Below, piece by piece: positions 12,388 to 24,636 of a DNA stretch of 64,000 nt. Made by a program: the position numbers and the translations under genes. The stretch's first letter is position 1. Each line of letters starts with the position of its first letter. The notes below the pieces were generated by a model. That model ran no database searches. It had not been told where the DNA came from and saw only the letters and a list, made by a program, of their open reading frames with translations. The DNA comes from Salminus brasiliensis (taxonomy: Eukaryota > Chordata > Actinopteri > Characiformes > Bryconidae). Where the stretch lies: the NCBI RefSeq assembly GCF_030463535.1, contig NC_132896.1:19387709-19451708 (forward strand). Reading direction: 5' to 3'.

Positions 12388-15300
12388 ATCAAATTTTTTT
12401 TCATAATATAATTTATTTAATTGACATTACTTGCTTGAGGTGTTTTTTGGTAAATTCTTGTTAAAAAAGCCAAATTATATTGACCATGATTCCATTTACA
12501 AAAGCATCCTATGTGACTATCCTATCCTACTGACATGCTAATACAAGCAGAATATTAACCTGATTACCTGTAGATCATAGGCAGTGTAAGGTGGTAGGCA
12601 GGGGGCAGTGTTGTAGAAGGAGTTGGACGTGGTTGGGGCAAGAGTCTCTGAGGGTCCAGGGATGGCCATAGTGTCTGGCTCACAAGTGTCAGGGGCTGCT
12701 GTTGGCATCTTTGAAAACAAATATGAAAAATATTTAATAATTACAGTCCTGTGAAAAAGCATACATTTTTCTTCTTTTTTTGCACATATCACATTTAATT
12801 GCTTCAGAGTTAGGATTATTAAATAGAAAAAGACAAAGACTGTCCTGTCTAAAAAGTAACTACCCCCCTAGTTCCTCAATAAATACACCATATTAAGTTT
12901 AAGTTTATAATGGTGATCAGTTAAACTAGTACAGTCGGCTAAAAGGTCTCAACAAGCAGCACACTATGCTGCCATCCAAAGAATTTCTCAAAGAAACAAG
13001 AAAGAGGCCTTGAAATAATCAATCATCAGTCTGGAAAGGGATACAAATCTGCAGCAGGACTTCAGCGAACCACAGTGAGAAGAACAGTGCTGAATCTTCC
13101 CAGAAGTGGGCGGGCTACCAAATGTTTCCTCCAAGGCCATAATAGCGACTCATCTAGGAAGTCAGAAAAGACTCCAGGCGAGTTCTAAAGTGAAAACTAC
13201 TCTCAACCAAGAGGGACAGAAAGACTTGTCTGGCCTTTGCTAAACACGTTGCTGATTCCCAGGCCTTTTGGAATAATGTTTTGTGAACTGATGAGTTAAA
13301 AGTAGAACTTTTGGAATATTTAATATTATAGTGTATTACAATTTAATATAATACAATATAATATATAAGGGCCCCGTTTCATGATAAGAACATCAACAGT
13401 CAAACATGATGGTGTGAGGATGTTGTGCTGCTATAATATTTTGTCAGTCAGTGACACAGTGATGTAAAAGACTGACCTCCAGTTATATAAAGGGTTTGGT
13501 TGCAGCTGTTGATGCGAAATGTGGCACAACCAGATGTTGAGTTTAGGGGGCAATGGCTTCTTCACATTTTTAATGAGTGAAATGATCATCTAAAAACTGT
13601 GCTTTGTGTTTCCTCATGTTTCTCAGATAAATCTTTTTTTTTAACAGCACTGTATTCTACTATTTTCTAAAAAACTAACCAGGACAAATAATACATACCC
13701 TGCAATGGTGAACATTCAAAACAACAAACATACATTTAGGTTAACAGTAAACAAACAAATGTCAGATATAAACCATCATACCATGTCTTTGAAGCCTCCG
13801 AGCACTGCTGCCGTGATGATGCCCAGAAAGAGGGCGATAATGTTAAGAATGGTAGCCGACCACAGTAAATGGTAGAGGTGCACGACGTCCTGGCAACTCC
13901 GGACTTCTGTATACTCATGGTAGCCTCCTCTGAGCTCTACACGACTGTTTTGGGGTGCAGAGAAGTGCATTATAGCACAAATTATAAAATGAAACAGAAC
14001 ACAACACAGAACAATGAAAGGAAAACTTTCACAACACATTTCATGCAAAAATAAGAATGAAATTACTGCCAGTGCACATCACTCTTAAGAAGAGCGCAAC
14101 ATGAAAAACATATCCAAACACTTAATTTAGGCTACTGTGTATTTAAGTTTGCCATGTTTTAGACCACAAATGAATGGAATTACAGTTTAAAATCCAATAA
14201 AAAATTTGCTTGTGGAGTTCAGGAATGAGGCCTGGTTCTCACTTCGGGAAAAGAAGTGCCAGGACATGCAGAAAAAAAAGCCTCCACTCATTCCAGTAGT
14301 ACCGCATGTTTCCCAATGGAGTAAACTGTACACAGCCACACTGAGTACTTCAACCACAACAAATCATGGGTTGGCAATGTTGTCGAGGGGCTATAAATGG
14401 AAAGACCTACTTCCAAATCATGGTGGATTTCCTAAATTTTTTCAAAACATCTTTATTCTGAAGTCCCAAAAGAGGATGTTCTCTGAAACATAAGTAAACA
14501 CAAGCGTTCTTTCCAACAGAGCTTGAGGGGAAAAAAGGCACGCTCAATCAAAACAAATTAGAAACCATGAACTTAGAACCAAGATAAAAACAAAGATAGC
14601 AAAGTTTGGCCTGAGATCTGCCTGGAGAAACGGAGGAAATCCCGACAGCGTGAGTGTGGTGGTGCCGCACACGTACTTGCCACAGTTATAGAGGTCACAG
14701 CAGTAGCAGGTGTTGCTTTTCACACGCAGCTTACAGGACACACGGGCAGTCTGACACTGCACCTAAAAACACCAGACACTCATCTGAAAATATGTTGGCT
14801 GCATCATTCTGTTGCAAATGCCAATAAAAAAATGAGCCATAAAAGCAGCAGAGAAAACTAGAGTTATGAGGAGTTAAAAAATGGGTCGGTGAGGGTCCTC
14901 TGAGGCAGTGACGTGAACTCACATCTAGGTCGATGGGGGTTCCGCTGGAGTAGTATTCACAACGGCCCGCATAAAGAGGCCTTAGATCCTGTGAGAGATT
15001 AGCAAACACGTAAGAAAGCCCACATTAAGGTGTGTGAAAAGACAGACTCTAGCGAGCATTTCATGATACTCAGAAGAAGAACTCACAATGTGCCTTGCAG
15101 CAAAAACGCCGTCCACAATAGCACAACAGAACGCAGCCACCACACCAAAGCTGATGAAGACGATGGAGGCCACCAGCTGCAACAAATACAAAAGCAAGAA
15201 CTTACTGTACAGAGAACACACTAGTCAGCTACTTTCATCATTTATGTATCAAAATCACAGGCAACAAGGCAAGTTTGTTGCTTGGTACCCACATACAAAA

Positions 15301-18300
15301 AAGAGCCCAGAATGAAAGTACTTTAAGGTGCATCATTGATTTTATATGTTTATCTGAATAGTGCTTTATAAGTAAACATTTTTATATATGACTACAACTA
15401 CTAATAACAATAATAATATCAATAACAATTCCATTACTTAATAATTATTTACTACTTTATTTCAAGTATCAATATTATGCAAATTAAACAACACTTAGCA
15501 TAATATTAATACTTGTTTAAATAATGTCATTATTAAATAATTATTAAATAATTTGTAATTATTATTACTAGTAGTAGTAGCAGTGGTACATAAAAAATAT
15601 TCTCCATCTCTTTGGACATTCTATAATGTAAACAATTCTAAAGATCACACCAATTAATTAATAAATGTCCCATTTTCTGTCTGATGATTAATTGAAACTT
15701 CAGTATGTGAGATCTGATCTCCTTTAGTGTGTACAGTGAACAAACTTGTCCAAAAGAAAGGTGTCCATGCACCAGGCAATACTGTGAACAATCACTGATT
15801 GTTACTGGAGTTACTGTACAGATTATACAGTGCCTAGCAAAAGTATTCAACCATCTTAAAAACATCAAATTAGTTTGGATTAGAATGGATTAAAAGATGA
15901 CAAAAAAAATCTTGGTTTTATGTAAGAAACAGTGTTTCAGTGACAAACATTATTGGCTGAGAAATGTTGTGAAATTGTTGTGGAAGCTCCAAATTGACTC
16001 AGATGAAAGATATTGTCCTAACGACAGTTTAGCTTACAACTGACCTCTACCTGTGAATTATTAAAAAGGTCAACCTTTTCTAGATAAAAGACCCCCACAA
16101 ATCAAGGGCCGTTGGTCAGACTGTGAATCTGAAAGAAAGCAGTAAAATGAAGACCAAAAAGCATTCTAGGGACTAACACAGAGATGTGATAGAAGCTATA
16201 GACTTGCACAAGATAGGAGAAATAATGCAAAATGCTAAATAATATCCAATATAAATATCCCAATGAGCACTAATGGTTTTAGCAGCATTTTTCAGTTTTC
16301 GATTTGTGCTTTGTGTAGGTGTCAATCCAGACAAATCTGATGACTTTAGGGAGGTTGAATAGTTTAAAATGACACTGTAGTTATCACTATTAATTATTAG
16401 GTAATAAATCCAGTTAACCCTATGGTCATTATAATCCCATTAAGAAAAAAAATGTCCTATAGGGTATAGGAACTCACAATAATACTGCTTTTAAAAAATA
16501 ATTCTGCAGAGGGGAAACCGTTTGTCTAAATGTACATAATCTAAACTTAATGCCCAAAATGCCCAAAGCCAAGCGTCAGCTAGAGGGGTATGAATTCCCC
16601 AGCATTGGTCAGTGGAGCAGTAGAACTCCATTTTCGAGAGTGCTGGAGCTCCTTTGGAATGACTTGGGAGTGATGTTTGTGATCCAGAACTAATCAAATC
16701 ATCCAACATCAGTACTAGAGCTCAGGAATACTCTTGGAGCTAAAACATTTAATGTTAGGCCCTTTCTAGAAGAGCATCCTACTAATAACACCCACCTAAT
16801 AACACTCTATTAATACTCTCAGAAGAAACAATGGATAATCAGGTGCCACCAAATGTATGGTCTCTCTATTAGACTCAATTGAGGCTTTCCAAAAGCTGTA
16901 ATATCAGTGCATAATTTACCCAGATTTATTGGTCGTTCTGGTTTATGTGCATTTTACTATTCACTAGCAGACTACAGTGGTATGTATTAGGCCTATTTGA
17001 TGTGTCTGCTACTTATCAGACATGGGTCGGCGAGTGTGAAGACCTTTGTGGAGGACATGCTGGGAATAAAGCCGTCTGACCAATGATTCTCTTTTCTGGT
17101 GCCCCCCTCGCTGGCAGTGTGCCAGGCTCTCCCTCAATGAGCAGTGCCCTCCCTCCTCTGACTCAGAGACAGGGAGGATTCGGTTTCACGTCACCTCATT
17201 CTGTCTGCAGTCCACGCAGCTCCTCTGGAAGGAAGCATCTGAACACTCCCAGTGACATACCACATTCTACAACCGACCGCATGGCGATGAGCCCCAACCG
17301 TGTCAAAACACTGTAAACAGCGCATTTTGAAGCATTGCAAAACATCAGGATCCCAAAACTCTGATGGCCTATATTCTACAGAAATGTTAACCTCATACCA
17401 GTGATAACCTCTAACCCTCTGACAGATCAAGCTGACCTCCAACTGCTGTATAGATACAACAATCATTGCATATTCCTATTTATGATAAAGTCTCTATTAA
17501 ACACTTGTGTTCTGAGACATCTATGATGTAGTCTTTTGTCCCAGAGTTGCCAATTCCTTATTTTGAGAGTTACACCTCCTATTCCCTCTGCTCTGCGACG
17601 GCTTCCGTACATTCCTGCCTGGACATCTAGCCTGCTCCTCTTACACCAAGCTATTTCTGGGTGCATCTCACCAGAGTCCCTGGAACAAATTCTGATATTC
17701 AGACTGAACGCCATGAGCCTTTTCCACCATTATAACAACATAAGTAAAAACATAGAAAATTTCTTTAAAAGCCTGCACTCCTGCTGACCAACATGGATTT
17801 TTGGACCAATGAGAAATTTTCCTTAAAGATGCAATGTTTCATTTTTGTTGTGGTCTTCAGAATGACTTGTAGGATGCAGGGCAAAAACAGGAAAACTGAT
17901 ATGAAGAAGTGGTGTAATGTAAAACCTCTTACCATCTGCCTCTTATTCTCTATTAAATGGGCTCCAATGATTCCGAGAAAGGAGCCGAAACCAAGCTAAA
18001 AATAACACAGGATAAATGCTGTTACTGGTTGGATCACTTCATTGAAAGAAAAGTCAGTTTGACATGACCCTAAAGATAAAATACCACTCATTCAGATTTC
18101 AGTATCCAATCTCTTGATATAGACTTTAGTGTCCTTAGCTGGGCATGTTTTCTGGGTTTTAAGTGTACAAATGTTCATTACCTTCCAGTCATTACTGTAT
18201 TTTTAAGTTCTTAATTAGTGTTCAGTAGGGCGGAACGGGGCATGACCTAACGATGAAATGTTACATGGATGTTTAACATAGAAAAAAGGTCTCATTTCCA

Positions 18301-20801
18301 GATTCCCATAACAACACTTCTAATTCTGACAGCAATTTAATATTTCCCTAAATTTGCCCTTTTTTTAAGTGTTACTGAGACCTTTGTCCAAATTCAAACT
18401 TGAATCTTTTTAATTACTCTCTTGGCAGCTGTAACATAGCACCATTTTCAAGCATGTAAATAATTTACAAGTACACCCTGTACATGATGGAGGCAGTTCC
18501 CAGAGCAAACAATGTGAGGAGTATACAGTCTTTTGGTTTAGTTTTTTTTTTTTTTTTAATAAAGAACTAGTAAACAGCCTCTGTAACATACACACATTTT
18601 TTTCACAAATGAAAGAAATTAACAATTAAAATCATCAACACATATTTTGCATAAGACTGTATTCCCCTGCTGAAAAAAAAAAAAGTTGTAGCTCCATTTT
18701 AGCCATTTTATGCTTGACATAGTTTAAAGTGGCAGTTTACCCTTTTATCCTTTCCATTCTAGTTATCCATTATCCATCATTTACCACTTCATAATAAATG
18801 GATCAATAGAAATGGTCCAAAATGACTAAAATCTTTTTACATGAACTTCTATTGAAAGCTATTTTTCATTTTTATGTGAAAGTGATAATATGTCAAATTC
18901 AAAACAGTTATGTGTTTTACATGGCATGTTAATAGCAGATATTTCAGTTTTATGGTGCTGATGTTTGCTCTTCTATTGTAAGGTCAAACGTAAACTTGCC
19001 ATTTTTTTTACTTTTTTGCTAGGTCTGAAAAAAAAAACCCAATTATGCTTTGCATTTATTTACATATTGAACAACTACACATTGTTACAACTAGCCAAGG
19101 TTTTTGCACTTGTGCTGCTTTCATCTGAAATGTTTCCAAACTAATTTACATTGTTATTACATGCAGATAAGTGTTGAATGCTTGTCTATGTTATTAAACA
19201 GTTATTAATCTTGTTATTGGTTTTATTATTATTATTTTAGCATAAAACACAGTATGCTAGATTGTTCTCTGGTCTCCCCTATTATACTATGCTGAAATTT
19301 CACCACATGGATTCTATTGTGCGCATGCAGAGTCACACTGTCCCTGAACAGTGAGGAGAACAACAGTAACAGTAACAGTAACAAATTGTCAGACATCCAT
19401 CTTTAGTTTACTGTAACAAAATACACACAGAACTAATTCTAACAAAATTATTTCACAGCGTTTCTCAGCAAGATTTTCATGACATCCAAAAAGCAATATC
19501 TTCAATACATGCACAAGACTGTCTGACTATTACAGTTACACCCATCATTACTTACAATGACTCCAGGATAGTAACCACCAACAGTGATGTTCTGCGTCCT
19601 TGTGGTAGCAGCCAACCCAAAGACTAGGATAAGTATAGACACCACGAACAGCATCGCTGTCACTATGATGGACTTCCTTTTCCTCCTCTTGAAAGATCCT
19701 ATAAAGATGACAGAGTAGGCCAATGTCAGGCAAACACATGTGCTCACCTGAGGCTCATCAATGGGCTTTCTGAGTTGAGACTTGAGCTAAGAGTCTCCTC
19801 TTCTAATTCACAGGTATTCAGCTACTTGCTGACACAGATGTGCAAATCCTCACAGCAATGCTGATCCAAAACCTAGTACATTTACATCTCAGGCGTTTAT
19901 CTGACGCTCTTATCCAGGCAGACTTACAAGGTTACTCGTATGTAAGTCTTAAACACCACACAAGCCTCCAAATGCTTCAGTGAATTTCCCTGTCTCAGAT
20001 ATTAGCTCTCTCCACTGTCTTCAGTTACTCTGATGGCTAAAAGCCACATTGATTTTGAAAGCCATTTTGTTTGCAGGTTTATTAATTATATATTCAAAAA
20101 TCTTTTACCCCCTGTATGGAAAAGGGTCAATAAATAAGGCAGATTAGGTAATCTTCTAAAAAGACCACTCAAATACCTCGTATAGGCTATGCTGTTTTGA
20201 ACAATTCACCCCTGAAGAAGCCAAGAAAGGAGGGGCTTCTGCTCTATTGTTTACACGAAACTGTAGTACGAACATAGCTAGTGGTAGTAGCTATGAACTG
20301 GAGCCACACAATTAGATACTATTAGAGCTCTACAAATGTGAAGACGGTGTCTTTTAGCTTAACAAGTAATTCACTTTGTTGTAAAAAAAAAAAAAACACA
20401 CTTTGTAGCTTCACTATTCGTACAGAGGAAGCGTATCAGTAAAAGTAACGTTGCAGACTATTAGCATAAATCCTCCACCACAGTTCACTACGAGGCGCTT
20501 CTCTTCATGAACAGTCCCTTTAATAAGAGCTTCGCTATTAAACCCCCCTTCTCTGTTTCTGTATCGTACTGTACAGTGCAGTCCTACAGCGAACAAAAGC
20601 GTTGTGGGTTAAAGCTGGTGGGCTAATTTAGACCCGCAGGTAAGTAACGTTACAGTGCCGCAGCACTCCTGAAAATGACCCTAAATCGCCACGTAGACCC
20701 AACCCCAGTATGAGCTCTGGCCAAACGGCATTGACCTTGCACGTACCCACTGCATCGGACACAGGTATCCCACTGGCTGGCGGATTCAGTCCCGTTGGCA
20801 T
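10815..20801 (-). CDS. tmem255a: Transmembrane protein 255A, complete coding region in nine exons
   Basis: Exons in order: 20801-20747, 19698-19556, 17995-17933, 15176-15087, 14988-14923, 14762-14677, 13944-13782, 12708-12568 and 10955-10815. All have AG/GT borders and matching phase and give 315 residues. The start is [19 protein letters not shown]. Four membrane segments lie at about 28-50, 60-80, 88-114 and 190-215. Family blocks include [56 protein letters not shown] and [15 protein letters not shown]. The proline-rich tail has PPRY, PPYYPP and PPPYSP, which are PPxY-type WW-domain ligands. TMEM255 proteins are multipass membrane proteins of poorly known function. The tail and the ZBTB33/ATP1B4 flanks favour 255A, although exons 5-6 ([14 protein letters not shown]) recall 255B. 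Confidence 0.93.
11128..11477. mobile_element. MITE, GGCTGGGCGATATG family, copy 1
   Basis: The left end CAGGGCTGGGCGATATGGTA is an inverted match to the right end CATATTGCCCTGCTCTAG. The interior is AT-rich without coding capacity. A second copy in the opposite orientation lies in cul4b intron 1 (50472-50836). Confidence 0.72.
11907..12330 (+). mobile_element. Degenerate Tc1/mariner transposase 3' part, in tmem255a intron 8
   Basis: The left end ACAGTGCCTATAAACAAAAC has the form of a Tc1-like terminus. Near 12275-12320 a frame reads [14 protein letters not shown], which is the region of the third catalytic acid of the Tc1 DDE transposase. It is broken by stops and runs into a (TA)n tract. 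Confidence 0.68.
12329..12384. repeat. (AT)n microsatellite
   Basis: About 27 uninterrupted AT units directly abut the Tc1 relic. Confidence 0.97.
12744..13640 (+). mobile_element. Second Tc1/mariner relic in tmem255a intron 7
   Basis: Typical Tc1-like pieces follow in order. A helix-turn-helix part lies near 13015-13060 (GKGYKS-like, then LQRTTV). WTDE-KVELFG follows at about 13280-13315 in disturbed frame, then HHKNINSQT-like near 13380-13410 and a conserved-looking 3' end near 13490-13640. Many stops and indels show it is inactive. Confidence 0.68.
15825..16379. mobile_element. Non-autonomous Tc1-like element in tmem255a intron 3
   Basis: The left end TACAGTGCCTAGCAAAAGTA is an inverted match, with differences, to the right end, whose reverse complement starts CTACAGTGTCATTTTAAACT. 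Both ends continue into a shared ATTCAACC motif. There is no intact ORF inside. Confidence 0.66.
17083..17316 (+). pseudogene. Unrecognised coding-like segment in tmem255a intron 3
   Basis: A 77-residue frame with biased, protein-like composition ([15 protein letters not shown], then [11 protein letters not shown], then [11 protein letters not shown]) stands in an otherwise AT-rich intron. A second stretch at 17626-17720 ([20 protein letters not shown]) has the same character in another frame. The two could be pieces of one processed pseudogene. I do not recognise the family. Chance ORFs remain possible. Confidence 0.25.
19877..19945. repeat. Teleost interspersed repeat fragment (ACATTTACATTT...GACGCTCTTATCCA type)
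   Basis: ACATTTACATCTCAGGCGTT and GACGCTCTTATCCAGGCAGA followed by CTTACAAGGTTACTC match the consensus I know from many fish genomes. A longer relative is at 35283-35510. Confidence 0.55.
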
Positions 20802-21126
20802 TTTGTTTGGGCGCTTTCTAGCATGAGCTAGGCTACAGTTAGGATTTGAGGTTAAAAATGAAACACCCTTGTGAGAGGACGCTGCTTTTCTCGCTCAGAC
20901 TCGCTGAATGGAAAACCTGGGCTTGTCGTGGCATTCTCTGACAGCCAGCGCTCCTCCAGCTCCTGTAGTTCTTCTCTATTAGCCGCTAATATCAAACCCC
21001 TCCGTCACTGCACTCAGCAGCACAGCACGCGCGCCTCGCGCCACTGCGCATGCCCGGCTCTCCCTGCTGTAGAGCGGTGCTGCTACTTCTTCTGCAGGGA
21101 CGGGGAGAGGGAGGGAGGGAGGGAGG

Positions 21127-21194
<68 letters not shown>
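21127..21194. repeat. Compound (GT)n(GA)n microsatellite
   Basis: About 12 GT units pass directly into about 22 GA units, preceded by (GGGA)n and followed by a short G-run. It lies about 330 bases upstream of the tmem255a start codon, in the 5' UTR or promoter region. Confidence 0.95.
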
Positions 21195-21198
<4 letters not shown>

Positions 21199-21589
21199 GA
21201 AGGGGGGGGGGCACAAATTACTTCACCAGATCTATTAAACCTGACAAATGTAACCAGATCAATTAAACCGAGAGGAAGAGAGCAACAGGTCATGACCCAG
21301 CTCACTGAGAAAGCCTGCTTTCACGTAAAGGGACTTTTAAACATTTATAACTCGCTTGTTGACATGTAAACAAAGTCATTTAGAGTGATGATACGATGTG
21401 GAAAGCTAAAAAAAAAAATCAACTAAAGTTCTCGTGTGAAATGGTTCTAAATATGTTGTGGGATGTTTGATAGACAGCTCCTCCTAACAGATAGGAGCAC
21501 CGTATATTTCTATAATTACCGACTGGGGTCAATCTTGTTTCTCTGCATACTTTCTCTAGCCTTCTTTTACCGTGTTTCGATGATCAGGC

Positions 21590-21990
21590 CCCTACAGAGC
21601 AGGCATTATTTGGATGGTGGGTCATTCTCAGCACTGCAGTGACACTGACATGGTCTTGGTATGTTAGTGTGTGTTGCTCTGGTTTGAGTGGATCATACAC
21701 AGCAGTGCTTAAACACTGTGTCCACTCACTGTCCACTGTCCACTGTCACTGTAGACAGTGGTCCACCTTGTAGATGTAAAGTCAGCGACTGAAGCTCATC
21801 TGTTGCTGCACAGGTTGTGTTAGTCATCCTTTAGTCCGCTGTCGGCGGGATATTTTTGGTCGGTGGGCTGTTCTCAGTCCAGCAACCAGAACAGGGTGAC
21901 AGGATGCCAACAAAGCATGCAAAGAAATACATGGTAGAAATGGGCTGAGTCCTAGATGAGTCCTTTCCAAACCAGGGTGGTCATAATAAA
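21590..21990. mobile_element. Fish MITE-like repeat (CAGCACTGCAGTGACACTGA family)
   Basis: The sequence contains GGGTCATTCTCAGCACTGCA, GAGTGGATCATACACAGCAG, AAACACTGTGTCCACTCACT and GTCCACCTTGTAGATGTAAA. From memory this matches an abundant non-coding repeat of otophysan fishes. The fragment at 23540-23700 (GAACTACAAAGTGC and the TCCTTTCCAAACC motif) seems to be the other end of the same family. Confidence 0.55.
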
Positions 21991-22599
21991 TTTGAATCAA
22001 CGAGCTCAAACAATTAGCTCAAAATGAATGTATACATATGTAATTTGGCTCTAATGGATTACAAACTGTACAGTGTTAAACTGTACATGAGTCTGAGACC
22101 TAATCATGTTGTAGAGTAAACTGAGATACTTTGACCACACTTTAAAGGGGAATTTCCCCGATTTTGCATGATTAGACGACATATGAACAAAATGAGAGTT
22201 GTCTGATGTGAAATTGTGTATTGTAGAAAAACGTATCATATTATTTCATTACAGTGGTGGTGATAGAAAGCAGGGGTTACAATGCTTACATCACAAATAT
22301 GGCCGAACTATAACCATATCTGCAAGGCGCATGTGTTACCAGCATATCTCAGAACAAGAACCATCAGGCAATGTATCTGTAACCTGACTGTTTCACTGAC
22401 TACATGCAGTATATATAGGGCTAGTTGGCCCAGATGGCTCAATGTTCTCATTTGCAGGAACGTTCTGTGGCAGAAAGGATCCAAGTAGCCTACCCTTCCT
22501 ATAAAAGAGCAGTCTTTGTGCTATGGTGGCTACGTCTAGAAAATAGGTCTGCATGTCACTACATGACTGTGAGTCGTGTATTCTTTAAAACATTTGGTA

Positions 22600-22955
22600 A
22601 AACGCTTTTTTGACAGCTCAACTCAAAAGATTGTGAAGGACCCCAGTAAGATTGTGAAGGACCCCAGTCATCCCAACAATGGACTGTTTTCTCTGTTGCC
22701 CTCGGGGAAACGCTTAAGAACCCTGAAGGCTAACACAGAGAGAATGAGGAGGAGCTTTTTTCCACAAGCCATCCGTGCCCTGAATGGGGACAGGGACTAG
22801 GACACTAAATGAAAATTTCTACATACAATACACAACATACACAACATACACAAATACACAACTATGGCTCACGGACAACTCACTACGGACAATAACGCAA
22901 ATATTTCTTTTTAACACACACATACACTCACATACAGATAAATATGTACATATGT

Positions 22956-23018
<63 letters not shown>

Positions 23019-23335
23019 CACGCACTATTCCATCTGTATATTTTCTTGCTTCTTTTATTTCTATATTTCTATATTTTCATATTTTTATATTTTATTTTTA
23101 ATTTAAATTTAACTTAAATGTAACTTTTATTTTATTTATTTTAATTTTTTTGCACTTTTGCACTTTATTTCATTAAGTTAAGGTTTAGTTTAAGTTTAAA
23201 TTTAGATCTTTATTGAATAGCTTTGATGTGGGCAGACTGTCAAAAAAGCATTTCACTGCAAGTTATATTGTGTATTACTATGTATGTGACAAATAAAATT
23301 TGATTTGATTTGATTTGATTTTGATTTGATTTGAA
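22600..23335 (+). mobile_element. 3' end of an L2-type LINE
   Basis: The frame 22576-22800 ends with DPSHPNNGLFSLLPSGKR and RRSFFPQAIRALNGDRD, the usual C-terminus of fish L2-like LINE ORF2. A 3' UTR follows with a (TA)n insertion. It ends in GACAAATAAAATTTGATTTG and then TTTGATT repeats to 23335, the tandem short-repeat tail expected of this clade. The element is 5' truncated. Confidence 0.78.
22960..23014. repeat. (TA)n microsatellite
   Basis: About 27 TA units lie inside the LINE 3' UTR. Confidence 0.96.
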
Positions 23336-23429
23336 CTCAGTTATTTGACCAGATTTGGTTGTAGATGCGACTTTCTGAAATGCAAACTGCCCTGTCTTAA
23401 CTGTACTCTGGAGCGATGTGCTTGTAAAT

Positions 23430-24165
23430 AATATAAATGTTGCTTTTCCAGACTGAAATGAGAAATAAGCCCAAATATTCTGCAAAAGTAATTTTAGAGC
23501 GCAACATTGTGGCTAAGCTGGAAAAAGGATGTAGAGAAATGGACTACAGTCTGTAATTATAGAACTACAAAGTGCTGATATAGCTGATATAACCATTGAA
23601 GAAAAGGATGAAAGGAGGACAATAAAGTATACAGAGAAATAAATAGTCCTTTTTATATGGTCCTTTCCAAACCGGGGTGCTCATAATATTCTGATATGAC
23701 TGTGTGTATTCCCAGCAAAAAGTTTAAAAATGTGTAAAAATAATTACATAAATAAATAAAAGTTTCTAAAGAATATTCAGATTTACTCCTAGTGTATTAT
23801 CAACATTACTTATGGAAGCCAGAAGAAAAAGAAAGAAGTGCAGCACAATGAGATGTGATTTTAAACAATAAAAATGTTGCTTTTCCAGGCTGAAATGAGA
23901 AGCCCAAATATTTTGTAAAAGTAATTTTAGAGCGCCACATTGTGGCTAAGTTGGAAGAAACTATGCAGATGGTCCTGTGATAATATTCTGAAGTTAAAAT
24001 AAATACATCAATAATTTCTAAAGAAACACAGATGCTCTGCTATTGTATTATCAACATTACTTATAAAAGCCAGAAGATAAAAAAGAAAACAATTTGATGG
24101 AATGTGAATTAAGCCCAAATATTTTGTTAAAGTTGTTTTAGGGCGCCACATTGTGGCTAAGTTAG
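23430..24165. repeat. Threefold degenerate direct repeat
   Basis: The block TGTTGCTTTTCCAG, GCTGAAATGAGAA, AAGCCCAAATATT, TTTTAGAGCGC, CACATTGTGGCTAAG recurs at about 23438-23520, 23874-23955 and, shortened, at 24110-24160. The spacer block, GTATTATCAACATTACTTAT followed by AAGCCAGAAGA, recurs at about 23794-23825 and 24045-24075. This points to local tandem duplication of a roughly 250-430-bp unit. Confidence 0.8.
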
Positions 24166-24608
24166 ATAACAGCACGTCAGATAAAGGTCTGATTTTTTTT
24201 TTGTCATTGGACTTCGAAAGTTTGGGAACTGAGGCCCAAGAGCTGGTCCTCAGTTCGATCATACGGGGATAGACTGCATGCTCCTAATTTAGCAACCTGG
24301 GCTTTATCCATGTGGACAGCAGCCTGCTAATCAGAGTATAAACTGAGGAATGTGTTCGTGATCCTGAACTGTGTTGTATCTAAAGCCTGCTTATATTTTG
24401 GCAGGGACTAAAGAGGCGACCAGTATGGCCTGAAGCGGCGACGCTAGTGCTTTAGTAACTGTGCTCACTGTCCCGGTTGGTGTTGTGCAGTGACCATTAA
24501 GGCTCAGGCTAGGTTCGGTTAGCTGGACTAAATGCTCCTGTTTTCTTTTTTGTAGTTTAATAAAAGTATTTCTACAGTGTGTGCGGATGTATATGACCCG
24601 TGTTTGAG

Positions 24609-24636
24609 TTTGTGTGTGTGTGTGTGTGTGTGTGTA
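24609..24636. repeat. (TG)n microsatellite
   Basis: About 13 TG units. The flanking 24.2-26.1 kb is otherwise unique-looking upstream sequence of atp1b4 with several T-runs. Confidence 0.95.

Noticed and set aside
20979-21305. Ser-Leu and Thr-His repeat ORFs near 21.1 kb
   Set aside because: Translations of the (GT)n(GA)n microsatellite.
22400-22500. Possible tRNA gene near TGGCCCAGATGGCTCAATG
   Set aside because: It has A-box-like letters only; no cloverleaf or B-box could be drawn.
22784-23101. 105-residue ORF
   Set aside because: LINE 3' UTR plus a (TA)n tract.
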